From Euphorbia lathyris (taxonomy: Eukaryota; Streptophyta; Magnoliopsida; Malpighiales; Euphorbiaceae), in contig NC_088910.1 of assembly GCF_963576675.1 (NCBI RefSeq), positions 28,646,531 to 28,710,530 on the forward strand: 64,000 nt of DNA, in the 5' to 3' direction. Shown here piece after piece: positions 43,366 to 55,211 of this stretch. Every line of letters starts with the position of its first letter. Within the stretch, counting starts at the first letter, position 1. The position numbers were made by a program, and so were the translations under genes. The notes under the pieces were generated by a model. That model was not told where the DNA came from. It worked only from the letters and a program-made list of their open reading frames with translations, and ran no database searches.

Positions 43366-44660
43366 GCATGTGATTTGCAGGCCTATGCATGCATTGAAAT
43401 ATGCATCAACAATAATACACTTGGGTTGAGAAAAAAGCAAAGTAATAAATATAGTGGGTTTACCATAGTTGTGAAAGTCGAAAGGCGAGCCGAGGCGATA
43501 AGGGCAAAATATTGCCTAAGGCGAGGCGACACACAAATTAGCAAAACATAGAAAATAAAACCATAACTCAAATTGACTAGTTTAACTTGTAAAGCTGTGA
43601 AACAGAATAAAACTTCTAGTCTAATAACAAGATCCTAATTCCTAATAACATATCAAAAATCATCATCAGAATTACTAATATTTCCCTGCCTTGACCTCTT
43701 GCACATACATCCAACAAGGATTCGTTCTTGTTGCCGTTTTCGATGTATTAGAATAATACTCATGTCCAAAAGCCTGCAAAATTTGGAAAATTAGACACTA
43801 GTTTCCTACTGTTTCACACACTTTCATAAACATACATAAACTTATAACCTCCATAAATCATCAGCATAACTTTCATATCGCCTTAACTACAAGAGGCGAC
43901 CGCCTCTCACCTCCGACAAGCCCTCGCCTGAGTTGGAGAGGCGGTCGCCTCTTGTAAATCGCCGGCCTTCCAGCACCAGAGGCGCTGGAAGGATCGCCTG
44001 GTCGCCTCTTGCCTCAGGCGACCCAGGCGAACGCCTTTCACAACTATGGGGTTTACTCTACCATTTCACATCAGAAAAGAATGATTAGGAAGATGAAATT
44101 AATTGTATTACAAGAACACATCAGTACAACTAATTTTTGGGAATTTGCAGTAAATAATGCCTGTTAGGACTTAGGAAATGTTTTGATGCTTTACGAGGTA
44201 TATTTGGTTTCACAGGGTGTTTTTCCTTTTTATAGTCATGGAATTCATCACCCAGTTCATATCAATGATAATGATATGTATGATTTTAGGGGCTACTAGC
44301 TTACTAGGTTCCTTAAAACTTTTATTTGATGAATTTTGGAGGTATGTATTTAGGAAGCCCAGACATGTGTAACGATCATAAGGATGAAATGTGGTTAAAT
44401 AGAGAATCCATACATACACACCATCATATATTGCTGCGAGAATAAGGGAAACATTTAGTATTTCGATGAATGTTTAGTAGAATGATGAATCATTGGAACA
44501 CCATCCGAACATTCAGTATGAGCTTACAGTTCTTTACTTGCAACATCTTATTTTCCATGTTTCTGTTTACACATTGAAAATTGTCAAAAATGCTTACAAC
44601 TTCCCTTCTTAAAAACAGGAGAGAACTTCCCTGATTGAAGCACATAATAGATTGTTGTGA
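32997..44660 (+). CDS. KEA4/5/6: K+ efflux antiporter, KEA4/5/6 clade, 20 exons
   Basis: Coding exons: 32997-33225, 35861-35904, 36006-36073, 36219-36303, 36381-36442, 36637-36712, 36873-36947, 39195-39266, 39397-39480, 39572-39640, 39733-39810, 40144-40232, 40616-40712, 40825-40878, 41552-41647, 42339-42527, 42633-42710, 43100-43144, 43234-43329 and 44619-44660. All introns are GT-AG; the joined frame is 1728 bp, 575 residues. An N-terminal signal-like helix and a hydrophilic lumenal segment precede a CPA2 exchanger domain, with V-I-V-G-Y-L-L-A-G-S-V-I-G-P-G-G, F-L-S-M-S-S-T-A-V, F-Q-D-C-A-V-G-L-L, L-G-S-F-V-A-G-V-M and A-Q-I-G-E-F-A-F-V-L-L. No C-terminal KTN (TrkA-N) domain, as is usual for KEA4-6. 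Family knowledge: K+/H+ exchange on Golgi, TGN and prevacuolar membranes. The last exon codes only 13 residues and is the least certain. Transposable elements fill several introns, yet all splice sites remain intact. Confidence 0.93.
33771..34760 (+). pseudogene. RTE-type LINE 3' fragment in KEA intron 1
   Basis: The reading frame at 33775-34239 contains P-I-T-I-G-V-H-K-G-S-A-L-S and the catalytic box F-G-D-D-I-V (usual form F-A-D-D), then L-R-K-T-L-E-S-R-S-F-K-L-S-R-S-K-T-E-Y. After frameshifts it continues with L-Y-G-T-E-C-W-A-V-K and R-L-R-W-F-G-H (about 34280-34480). It ends in a TTG repeat (about 34745-34760), the typical RTE 3' end. 5'-truncated. Confidence 0.88.
37317..37618. repeat. 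direct duplication of about 143 bp in KEA intron 7
   Basis: 37317-37459 and 37475-37618 are about 90% identical, both containing TTCTAAAGGTTACAACTCAC and GATATGGTCCAGGGATCTG. A ~16-bp spacer separates them. Confidence 0.88.
37809..38453. repeat. hAT-like MITE in KEA intron 7
   Basis: CATAGTTATTAAAG at the left and CTTTAATAACTATG at the right are perfect inverted termini. The flanks AGAGTGAG and AGAGTAAG are 8-bp duplications with one difference. Subterminal regions are GC-rich (GCGCC / GGCGC). Confidence 0.88.
38925..39110 (+). mobile_element. tRNA-derived SINE (Au-like), copy 1, KEA intron 7
   Basis: Pol III box A TTGGCGCAACGG (38933-38944) and box B GGTTCGAGTC (38978-38987) have normal spacing. 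The GGACCCTCGCTCAGCGGGGA and GGGCCGCCC 3' features match the widespread plant Au SINE as I remember it. A perfect 21-bp target duplication (38904-38924 and 39111-39131; ATCCGAAATG start) surrounds it. Confidence 0.92.
40293..40487 (+). mobile_element. tRNA-derived SINE (Au-like), copy 2, KEA intron 12
   Basis: Nearly identical to copy 1 over the ~180-bp body (one visible difference: GACCAGAGGTC for GACCTGAGGTC) and ends in a T run. The 20-bp duplication TTTTATCTAGTAGAGGGGGA flanks it (40273-40292 and 40488-40507). Confidence 0.92.
40933..41145. repeat. hAT-like MITE in KEA intron 14
   Basis: Ends CATAGATTTAAAAGGC and GCCTTTTAAAACTATG (+ strand right end CCTTTTAAAACTATG) are inverted. Flanks CTTGTATA and CTTGTACA differ by one base. 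It shares the AGGCGA / TCGCCT internal blocks with the element at 43464. Confidence 0.85.
42788..43040. repeat. Stowaway-like MITE fragment in KEA intron 17
   Basis: Begins TACTCCCTCCGTTCCACAAT, the signature terminus of Stowaway MITEs, but the opposite terminus is absent, so it is truncated or decayed. Confidence 0.72.
43332..43362. repeat. (CT)n microsatellite beside exon 19 donor site
   Basis: A 30-bp CT run starts two bases inside intron 19. It is the kind of tract that can vary in length among individuals. Confidence 0.95.
43464..44048. repeat. hAT-like MITE in KEA intron 19
   Basis: Perfect 14-bp inverted termini CATAGTTGTGAAAG / CTTTCACAACTATG and a perfect 8-bp duplication GGGTTTAC (43456-43463 and 44049-44056). 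GC-rich AGGCGA / TCGCCT clusters lie near both ends. Confidence 0.93.
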
Positions 44661-45797
44661 TGTTGAAGGTGTTATAATCTGGCGAAGTCAGGGCAGAGCA
44701 GGGCGTAGGATATAGTGCTCAGTAACAGTAATGTGTGTATATATACAAGTGCATGCGTTGGGAGGTGGGACGGCAGAAAATCATATCAGTTCTAGTAACA
44801 GTTGAGCTTGAATACTACAAGTAGCTACGTATGATTCTTGTATTCTTTGAATAGGGGTATTGTATATATGTAAATTTTGTTTGGGGCCCTAGTCAGTGGC
44901 GATCTGGTTAGCATCAATCCATATTCTTTCGACTCAGATGAGAAACCATGACTTCTTTTACAGGAAAGTGAAAGTGGTAGACGTACTGACGACAGATTTC
45001 AGCAAGTAATTATTATTCTATACCTAGAGTAACACTTCTTGACTATACTTGTACGCCTCATGGATAAAAGTTGATTTACTTTGGTAGTCTTTATTACTAC
45101 TGTTTTTAGGCATATAGTATCAAAGTCAAAGAAAAATTGTTAGTGTTTATGTACAAGAGCGGGAGCTAAAACAGGTTTGACTAACTTTGATAGGGTGGAG
45201 TGATGTTCCTTTGGGAGAATTAAAATGTAAATTTAATTGTGTTTCTATTTTGAACTGGCTTGCTGGCGGTGGTTATCATCGGGATAAAAATTCTCTTTCC
45301 TGGATCCATCTTAACAGGGATGGGGAATCTCCGCAAAAATTCCTCATAAGGCGGTTATGAGAAATGCCCGAAGATGAATGGGAACGGGAAACGTCCCACG
45401 AGAATATCTCTGATTTTGTGGGAACTTTCACAAAGTTTATAATACTAACTAAAAAGTGTATGCATGTTGTTTCTGTTAAATTAAAATGTTGAATTATTTT
45501 AATTTTTTATTAGTTTAATGCATTTATTTTATATAAATTTAATTTTTAATTAATATAAAATAAAAAATAACTGTGGGAATCCCATGAGACAGGGATGAGG
45601 AGAAACTTTTTCCAGATTCATATATAGATAATCGGAGATGAGAACGAATGAGCCATTCCCCTTCCTAACTATTCTGTCTACAACCCTAATAGTCACTTCT
45701 TTTTTTAAATCACTAATAGTCACTTCTGTATATGAACGTTAAAGTTAATTTAGTAGAATAGTCAATTTTAAAATCAAAATTGGACCTTAATTTTAGC
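44661..45797. other. KEA 3' UTR and downstream intergenic sequence
   Basis: The 3' UTR probably covers the first few hundred bases. About 45250-45660 looks like an old dispersed repeat (GGGATGGGGAATC, CCCATGAGACAGGGATG), with no clear ends. No other gene seen. Confidence 0.5.
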
Positions 45798-46436
45798 TAA
45801 ACCTGTTCATGGGCTGGGCCGGGCCTAACCGGGCTTGTCACATAATTACTTTGTCCAAGCCCAACCAAGCCCGCACTATATTTACATCGGGCTCGGGCCG
45901 GGCTGGGCCAAGCTAAAAGAACTAATTCTCAAGTCCAACCCGGCCCGACCCAACTAATATCGTTCTATTTTTTAAAAATTAAAATTGAACTAAAAAATTA
46001 TACTATAAATATAAATAATAAAACACACAATAAACTAAATTTTAGAGGATTATTTCAATAACAATCAAGTAACGCAATCCTAAATAAAAAAAAATACGTT
46101 TTTTTATAGTGATAAATAAAAGAGCAACAAAAATATGTACATGTTCACCAATTCTAAAAAAGATATGGTTTGAAAATTTTTATGTTGAAGAAATTTAAAA
46201 TTTTATTTTTGGAATATAAAGTTTATTAAACTATAAAAGTTATTAAATTAAAATTTCGGGCCGGGCTGGGTTGGGCCTGGGTTTTGAGACAAATCCCAAG
46301 CCCAATCTGCTCTATATGCGGGCCTAAGCGGGCTTGGATCGGGTCGGGCCTATTACAAAACATATACGCCCAAGCCCAGTCTTTGAAGAGCGGGTTTGGA
46401 CGGGCTGGGCGGGCCAGTGAGCTTTTGAACAGGTCT
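45798..46436. repeat. MITE with AACCTGTTCA termini (639 bp)
   Basis: The ends AAACCTGTTCATGGG and GCTTTTGAACAGGTCT are inverted. The flanks share AATTTTAGC (45789-45797 and 46437-46445). Both arms carry GGGCCGGGC / GCCCGGCCC clusters around an AT-rich core. Confidence 0.85.
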
Positions 46437-46445
46437 AATTTTAGC

Positions 46446-47403
46446 CTATATTAATTCAGCTTAAATTTTGAAAAAGGAAACAATTTCTGTCCCCATTAAA
46501 ATTCATATATTATTAAGTTAAAATTAGCTAATTAAGTGCAAAAGTTAATCAAAGTTTTATGTAAATGTGCTTTTTCCCCTCAAGAGTTATTGTAATTGGT
46601 CTATGATTAGCATATTTCAATTTATTATGAGCTGGGTTGAAGTAAGAATGATATTTAAATTGAAATTTTTGTAAGCAATAATTATACGAGTACTAAAATC
46701 TTATAATTATATAGTAGAGCATTGATAAAATATTACACAACATAATAACTTGATACAAGGCAAAAGCCGTAAAGGTAGGAAAGAGACATGACCCTCAAAA
46801 TATATATATGAAAAAAATATATGATCAATTTAATTTTTATTTTTAAAATTTTTGATTTTTGAATAGATAAATTAAGTTTTTGGTAAATTATTTTTTAATA
46901 TATTAAGTCTCTAATCTTTTAAATTAAGATATTAGACTCTTGATCATTTATCCTTAAACAAATTAGGTTCCTCTTAAATGATCCAGATTTATGTATGATT
47001 CGAACTTCATTTAGCGCAAGTAGAACTGTCAACGCATTATTGTTTTAATACATATATAAATTATCACCCTAAATAATATCTTAACTGTTTTATTTTAAAG
47101 AAATAGTGATGTTTTGATAGTTTTACAATGTTATGGCATTGTGTGAATGGTGTGTCATTAAATTATGATAAGATAAGTTGAGTGATGTATGGCAATAGTT
47201 TATAAAATATTTGTGTTGTGTTTGGAAACAATGTAATGTAGGTGATAATTTAATAATATTAATTGTTATTATAAAAAAAAATATTAATTGTATTTGGTTT
47301 AGGGTAAAGGTAAGGTTATATGTAAATTACTTTTACATCCCTAAAACAAAATAAAATACCTATATTAAACATGGAGTGGTGGAAATAAATAAAAAAGTTA
47401 TTG

Positions 47404-47446
<43 letters not shown>

Positions 47447-48499
47447 AGTAATGTTTCTAACTATAACCGTGACTATTATTAACGTTTTCTCCTTACTTTG
47501 ATAAATATAACAATAAAATTAATAATTTTAATAATAAAATAATAAAAAATAAATGGATATGATGAGTGTTGTTAGAGATTGTATAACTAAAAATTAATTA
47601 TTTATATTATTTTTAAAAAGTTTACTAAAAGTATATTGGAGATACGACTTGGACTTAACTTACCTAAAATAAAGGTAAACAGAATTTGAATTACTCACTG
47701 GCTTGTCCAGTAAAAAAATTAATAGGTAAAAAACAAACAATTTTTTTTTTTTATCAAAGGCTTAGTATATTTATTTAAGAGATTATGGAGTTAATATATT
47801 AAATGTCTCAATAAAAATAAAACCTTCTAATACATGTTTTGCCCTGCCTAAGAAAATAGGATTTCCTATAACAGCTATGTATGTTAAAATAAAGACATAA
47901 TACCCATTTGGCTGAAACTCAATTTAGATTTTAAACTATCAAAATCATCAACTAAGTTCTTAAATTAATTAAAAATCATTAATGGAATCCTCATTCTAAA
48001 TAAAAATATCAATTGAGATCGTGTCGAAAATCATTTTGTTGAACAGTTTCAAACCCACTTATCCAAAATCATTTTGAACTAACACAGATATTATTATAGT
48101 TTATATCAAATATACACAATTTCTGATTTTAGAATAATAAATTTTTTACTTAATTTAAAAACCTAATTAATAATTTTAATAGTTAAAAATAATAATTGAC
48201 TTTAAAATTTTAATTTAGGATGCCGTAAAATAAAATATGCCTCATTTGACATCAAAATACGAATACCCAATAATTTTCCCTATAAAAGACGGGGATAAGA
48301 AGGAATTCGAAAAGATGACTGCAAGTCTAGAATCAATACCAAACGACGCAGTTTCGTGTATTCGGACTGGAGACTGATAAATTGAAAAAAAAGAAAAAAC
48401 AAAACAAACTGGGATCGTGAGAGAAAGCAGATTCTACTGGAGTCTTCGGAGTCGTCAAATCCTGTTTGTTCAGTGTTCGCGCATTGAGAGAGAAGAGAG
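46446..48499. other. AT-rich intergenic sequence between KEA and RAR1
   Basis: Very AT-rich. It includes an (AT)n microsatellite at 47406-47444 and short decayed repeats. The last ~230 bp before 48500 are more balanced and should hold the RAR1 5' UTR and core promoter. No other gene found. Confidence 0.55.
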
Positions 48500-51400
48500 A
48501 TGGAGCACGATAAGCTCCTGCTCCTGTGCCAGCGAATCGGCTGCAACGCCACTTTCACCCTAGACGAAAATCCTGAAGGTTCCTGTCAATACCATGACTC
48601 GGTACATATCTTTTTATTACTCTCATGTTCTTGTGTGCTTTCTTAATTTGCTTCGTTTCTTCCGTTTGATTCAAATTTCTCTTTCAATTTTCCTCGACTC
48701 TGTTTGTGTTGATGACTTAAGTTCTCTTTCAGCCCTTCAATACTTTATACGAGTTGATAGATTAATGAAGAAAATTAGTTTTATTACTGCATTTAATTAA
48801 AGCTAACCGGGAGTTCACGGAAACTTGCTTTTCGTAAAAAAGAAATTTGCATTCAAACAAAAGTGACAAAACTAATCAAATGAGATACACGATCAGCTTC
48901 TGCTAGCTAGATTGCTGTTTGAACGCTCGGTACGCACTTTTTAGTATTGTCTCCGACTTGTGTTAGAGGAAAATAGATTTTGTTTTCAGTCCTAAATGCT
49001 GCCAATTGTATCTCCTATTCTGCTTTAATGTTCACTAATTCATAACTTTGACAATTGTTCGTCCAAAGTGCATATTATTATGCGTCAAATTACTTACACT
49101 CTATTAGGTAACCTGAGTTATCTATGTGATGAGTGATCTACCTTTTGCAGAGACAGTTTTCTTCCTTAGAAACTCCCAAATTTTTGAAAGAATGTTAATT
49201 CAGAAATGTTTTTACATGTAGAAGCTTAGATCTAAGAGTTGAATGCAAGAATATTTGAATTGAACGAGTTGAGGCTTCCGACTGACATTAATTGTACAGT
49301 ATTGTGTAATTCTTCTAACTCTGGTGGCAGTTTCATGTTTTCTGTTATTATTTTCTGGATCTCCATATGTCTCTGCTTTTATTTTAGATGTCTCGCAAAC
49401 TTTATTTTCATTTGTTATCACTAATGTTGCTGATCATGAAATGTTTTTCTTGCATGTCCATGTTCTTTATATACTTTTCTGTATTGTTATGCTAATTCAC
49501 TTTACTTTGTGGCTGGGCTGGATATCTTGACGTTTGCACATAATATCAGGGGGTAAGTCAAGAACTTTCTTCTGTTTCACTCTATTCATTTGAAAAAGAT
49601 TTCTATCTCCTTTTCCTCTTAAATTATCTTCCAGAACTTTGATAATCTGCTGTCACCTTTGCCTCAATGTGTTCTTTAGCCTATATTTCATGATGGAATG
49701 AAAGAGTGGAGTTGTTGCAAGAAAAGGAGTCATGATTTCTCCCTATTTTTAGAAATTCCAGGGTATGTTTCTGCTTCTTCTCTCCTTTTTTTTTTTTTTT
49801 GTTATTGAGAATTGATTAATGTTGGTACGAATTCCTGAAATTAACAGCTGTACATATAAACTAATATTTATTTACAAATATTGAATGACCAGTGATTGGT
49901 TCAAAAGAAACTTGCTATCAAGGAACAAATATGGTAGTACTAGTCCAGTATGATTCCTTTTGGGATATCTTACATAGAAAAGAGAATGGATGTGAAATTT
50001 ATGTTTACATTAATTTGATATAATTTAGCAATAGCAGTAAGAAGGTCTTCACCTTAACCCAAACTAGTTGGGATCAGCTATATGAATTCCTCTTTTCCAA
50101 GCAATCCTTTTAAAAGAGCAGTCCTTTGAGGACCTTCGGGAGATCTAATAATGACAGGTCATTTTTAACAATTGTCAGTTTGAGGTCTTCACCTTCTTGA
50201 CTGTAGTTACTCATTTAACATTGCGTTTATGTATTGGATTGTCCATGTGCTAGTACAGAACATGGTTAAACCACATTTTAAAAACTGTTGTTTTGTTTTA
50301 TCCCAGATAGGTGCAGCACCTAGCTTTTCTCAGATACAGTCATTTTCTAATTTTATTAGCCCTTGTGGATCCACTCATCCATCTCAACATCCTAATGTCC
50401 ACTGTACTGATTTTATCAACTTTCTTACTGTCTAACACTCATTTCCCATAGCATAGCTGGAAGAATATGTTTTGTTCCAACAGTTATATTTTCACTTTAA
50501 CTTTCCCAAGTTTCCGTTCATATTCAAATGGTTTCAGCTGTCTAAATGATGTTTTCATAATCTTCAACACAAGGAAGACATCGAACAAACAAAAAATAGA
50601 TTCTGAGCAGCTCAGCAAGGTCCATCTCCACTAATAACTACATTCCATTATTTGAGGGATAGGAAAAAGGGGGAACAATAACAATTTCAGACTGTGTCTG
50701 AGTCATGGATGGGGGCATTAAGATAAGGATGAAAATAATAAGGATAGATAGAACTAAATTGTCCAGAATCATTATGATAGAGTTTCAAAACATAAATATC
50801 AGTTGCGTGTTGCAAAATTGCAATGTCATTGAAATCTGTGGATACAGTAGTAGGTAGTGGTTACTAATTTGTTACATGTGTACTACATTGGTGGTTCTCT
50901 TAATATAGCGACTTACTTGACTACAGCAATAAATTCCATGCAATTGGCATCAACTAGGTTGGAACTAAGGCAGAATTCAGTTGAATTGGATTGCCGTGGG
51001 TTAACAACTTTTTCTTTTAAATCTTTCAGAACTATGTTTTTCATTACTAATTATATTTATTAGATCCTATTTTTTTTGTTATTAGTCCCTAAAAAGTTTC
51101 TTCTGTGTGAAGATGTAAGACAGGTAAACACACAATTGAGAAACCCGTGTTGGCAACGACTAAGCCTAAACCAATTCCAATTCTTCCTCCCTCGAAAGCT
51201 ACCATAACAAGTTCATCCTCTAAAGATTCTTGTCCTAGGTGCAAGCAAGGTTTCTTTTGCTCAGATCACGGTAAACTTTATTTACATACTTTTTTAATTA
51301 GAAAGATTAACAACTATTGGTCTTTGACATCTAATTTATAAAAGTATTGGAATATTGGAGGGCTGTTTCTGTAGTTTATATAAGAATGTAATGTTATGCT

Positions 51401-52362
51401 ATATGACTATGAAGTATGAACATACTGGACTTGGCAATATTAATTATGAAAAACATTGAGGTTCTTCAAATATAGTTCTTAGGAATCTGGGAACATTGAA
51501 ATTTTTGGAAGGTCTAGTGGGGGTGGTAGACCTCCAGACCCATTCAAAGCGGTGGAACTTCTGGAGCCTAAAAGTGAAGGCTGGGCCAGCCAAGTTGACT
51601 GCAGAAGGGAAATCAAGCCACCATTAAAACAATGATTTGTCCTATGTCATATTATAATCTAGAACTGTCCTGTTAGAGTACATTGTGGGGTTCCATTCCC
51701 CAGGTTATGTAGTTACTAGTTTATGGGCTTCATCTGCCCTCCTAGTAAAAGAAGAAAAAAGAACAATTAACTAAGTTAAGATATAGTTACAAACTTGAAG
51801 AAAAAGAAGCAAGTTCCTCAGAGTTGCTCTGCCAATTAATTTTTTTTTCATCTGTTTCTATATTGTTTTCGCGCATATGAAGATCCCACTCTTTTCGACT
51901 TGCTAATTTTATATAAAGTTGTATTGTATTGCATTGGAAAATTAAATCGCATAGTTTCCATTTTAGGTTCACAAGCCAAGCCAGCTGCTGCTGCAAGCAA
52001 TACAAATATAAAAACTTCAGCTGCGCAAGTTCAACCAAAGAAGGTAGTTGATTTAAACCAGCCCCGAACATGCAAAAATAAAGGATGTGGTCAAACTTAT
52101 AAAGAAAAGGATAATCATGAAAGTGCCTGTAGTTACCATCCAGGGCCTGCAGTATTTCATGATCGACTGAGAGGGGTGCGTTCTGTTGTTTTCACAGCAT
52201 TTTACTTTTGTTGTGTTTTCTTTGAAGTTGCCATTGATGATATAATCTTTACATATGATGTTCCAGTGGAAGTGCTGTGATGTCCATGTAAAAGAGTTTG
52301 ATGAATTCATGACCATTCCACCTTGCACCAAGGGATGGCACGACGCCGATCCAGTGTCGTAA
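48500..52362 (+). CDS. RAR1: RAR1, CHORD-domain immune co-chaperone, 6 exons including a 3-nt micro-exon
   Basis: Coding exons: 48500-48601, 49550-49552 (GGG), 49680-49762, 51113-51270, 51967-52175 and 52267-52362; total 651 bp, 216 residues, near the family's ~220. CHORD-I spans about residues 10-66 ([29 protein letters not shown]). A CCCH-type segment ([14 protein letters not shown]) is at about 105-117. CHORD-II is residues ~150-212 ([33 protein letters not shown]). Family knowledge: RAR1 binds HSP90 and SGT1 and stabilises NLR immune receptors in the cytosol and nucleus. All introns are GT-AG (948, 127, 1350, 696 and 91 bp). Without the micro-exon the frame stays open but one conserved Gly before P-I-F-H-D-G is lost. 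Confidence 0.95.
49550..49552 (+). other. RAR1: predicted 3-nt micro-exon of RAR1
   Basis: The sequence AATATCAG-GGG-GTAAGT has a good acceptor and donor around three bases. It supplies the glycine in the family motif S-G-P-x-F-H-D-G; the preceding exon ends in TCG (Ser) and the following exon begins CCT (Pro), both in phase 0. No other nearby donor or acceptor gives that residue. Confidence 0.75.
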
Positions 52363-52707
52363 ACCATTTTTCTACTTGTTCTCAGACTGATGAAATTCTT
52401 ATGTCGCTGTTCTGCTGGAGGTAAAACTTTCTTCTAGTGGGTTGTCTTTATATTCCTCTCCCTTAGATGCTATTACTGGTTACGATACTGGGAGTGGTCC
52501 TTCTGAAGGTCTGTGAACTTCTTAAATACTTCATATTGAAGAAAACTGGACTATGAAAAAAATTAAAACCTCCGGCATTTGATACTGTTGCCTTGTGATG
52601 TTTTGTGTATTGTGATTATGATTTATATTCTTGTTTTCATTTGATCAATATATGTTGGCTGTACAATTCCTCCCATTTTATGTGCAGTAGTAAATCCTTG
52701 TCACCTG
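52363..52707 (+). other. RAR1 3' flank
   Basis: Probable 3' UTR, then AT-rich sequence. No poly(A) signal can be singled out. Confidence 0.5.
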
Positions 52708-53345
52708 TTGCGGAACCAGGACCCCAGATGAGTCGGGGCTCAACTTAATGCAACAATGTCATCATCGATTCATTTAAAAAAAAAAAAAACGCCATCTTTA
52801 AACCCTAATTTTAACTATCATTCCTCTATATTGTACAAGTAGAAGCCTAGAGAAGTCAAATTTATACATGACATGAAATTAACACGTAATTATAGTGTTT
52901 GGGTTTAGCGTAGTAGGTAATAGATCGTTTTTTGGTTGACACATTTTGACTTGTAAACACATTATACGAACTAAACATCATATATTATGGTTAACTTGCT
53001 AATGAAAAAAATGAAATAAAATATTTAGAAGTATTACTATATCCTATTATACTTTTAAATGTTGTCATTAACATAGGTACATAGAAAATTACATCTCATC
53101 CAAAAATACAATAAGAAATCATTGATACCATTAGGTTTTGCAATTTTGATGCAAAACCTTTTGAGTTAAGTTGATTTATTTGTTATTTGATCTGATAATT
53201 GATATGACACGAACACGACATTAACATAATAATTGGTACTCTTATAGTAGCTCGTTTTTCTCGATTCACTTTCCGATAGAGTTGGAAAATTATTTTGAAC
53301 TAATTTTTAAAGCTAGCCCCGGCTCCATCCCCCTGTATTCTGCCC
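52708..53345. repeat. possible inverted-repeat element
   Basis: GGAACCAGGACCCC and GAGTCGGGGCT near 52709-52740 are roughly mirrored by AGCCCCGGCTCCATCCCCCTG near 53316-53336. The interior resembles the element at 32040. Weak. Confidence 0.4.
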
Positions 53346-54811
53346 CCTGCTTGCTATACCAAATACACTAAAATGTTGTTGGGAAGAGCTTTTTCCAAAT
53401 AACAGAATATCAAGCTTCTATTAAAAGAGAACTGAGAAATGAACAGTAAAATGAAATCAATTTCGTCATTTTTGAATACCAATTATGTCCTCATAATTTT
53501 AGCAAAATTATCAGCCACTTACCACAAAACGAGTAGCTTTTATGGAAATGAGGGCAGAAATGTAATATAAGCCACTTACACAAACTGGTCTGGTCCAAAC
53601 GATGTGTACGGTTCCAGAAAAGCTCATTCGCATCTGGCTATGCTCATAAGCTCGTCTCTCTTTAAATTCCTCTCTGTCTTCCATGGACATCCATTTCCAA
53701 TTCATCTCTGGTAAGACTTTGCCTTCTTTACAAAGACTAATGGAAAACATTTTCTTTTTTTATCACAAAAAACGGTATTTACAATTGAAGGTAAAAAGGT
53801 ACTCTCAAACTTAAAACCTTCCATCTATCTGTGAGTATAAGGATGGTTTATGAGCCAACACCAGGCCTGTTTTAAAAAACATGCTCAACTTTAATATTTC
53901 AAAGTTCTTATGGACATCGTGATTTTAGGGTTTAGGGTTAGAAAAAAAAATGGGTTGAACTATAACAGCCGACAGATTTTGGAGCCAGGCAGTAGGTTTA
54001 TTGCACACCCTATTAACCGGGTCAACCCATCACGATTTACCAAACATGTAAATTTGTTGAGCAAGGATGAAACACTAAACTGATTCATGCTTTCATGCTT
54101 TTTACCTGCTTTTGTTAAGCCCTCAATTTTTTAAATTGACATATTAATTTACTTCTCTTTTATTTTTGTATGCGATAGGCCTTTGTTAATGGTTCAGTTT
54201 GTTGAACTGCTAAGAATTTTATAAAAACATCCTTACTCATATCCTAAGAAATATTTTATAGAGCATCCTTGGATTCGAAGACTCCCACGAACTATCTGAC
54301 TTGGAGAAAGAAATATTTTCTAAAGATGTGCGAACGACACTCTTCAACCATGTGGAAAAATCGCCATAATCCGTCCCAGTAACTGTACATGAGGTACATA
54401 ATAGAATGCACCGTCTGACACTTTAAAAGCTCAAAGGCATCAGGACTAATAAAACAAGGATACTTGGCAATACGATTGTTACATGGTAGAGTTGCACCAC
54501 CTGACGGTGTCAAAGTCTAAACATGACAGAGTCAACCGAAGGTTGATACGTGTTTGATGACTCATTTAGGGCACATTCCTAGAATGACGATAATTAACCT
54601 TGACAACAACTATAAATAGAAAAAGCTATATGATCCATATTAAGCATGCAAACACAACAATTGTCAATGCTCCAGTTATCTTCAAAAGGTATATGATCCA
54701 AATGGTTAATTAATCAAATCAAAATACGATTCAGATTAATTAATTAACCAAATGATTAATTAATCAAATCAAAATACACTGAATCAAAATTCGTTTCATA
54801 AGTTCACTTTT
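53346..54811. other. intergenic sequence, no gene recognised
   Basis: Two short minus-strand frames (53511-53750 and 54292-54513) show no family resemblance. Short direct repeats of TTAATTAATCAAATCAAAATAC occur at about 54703-54780. Confidence 0.45.
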
Positions 54812-55157
54812 AGGGATAAGATATCAAAATAAGTATAAATTTTTTTGGGAGTATCAATTTAGGCTTCACGTTTATAACAACACTAATATAGGCTTAAAAT
54901 TTACAAAAAAAAAATATTGATTTAGGTCTTAATAACAAAACGTAACACATCATTTATATTATTATGTTAATTTCTATCAACTATGCATAAAGAGAGAAAT
55001 CAAAACTTAACGGATTAATATAAATGACGTGTCATGTTTCGTTATCGATGTCTAAATTGGTACGTAAACGTAAAATCTACACTAATGTCATTTTATACGT
55101 GAAACCTAAATTAATACTCCATAAAAAAAATTGAACCTATTTTGGTGTCTTATCCCT
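54812..55157. repeat. MITE with AGGGATAAGA termini (346 bp)
   Basis: Long inverted arms: AGGGATAAGATATCAAAATA and TTTAGGCTTCACGTTTATA at the left are mirrored by ACGTGAAACCTAAATTAAT and GGTGTCTTATCCCT at the right. Non-coding. Confidence 0.83.
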
Positions 55158-55211
55158 TTTACCGAGAACGATATTGAAAATTTATCCAATTGTCCAAATC
55201 CCTATTTTCTA

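Noticed and set aside
44964..45006. Alternative last KEA exon after CTTTTACAG
   Set aside because: The exon at 44619-44660 keeps frame, ends in a stop and gives S-L-I-E-A-H-N-R like the family; the later acceptor could be a 3' UTR intron.
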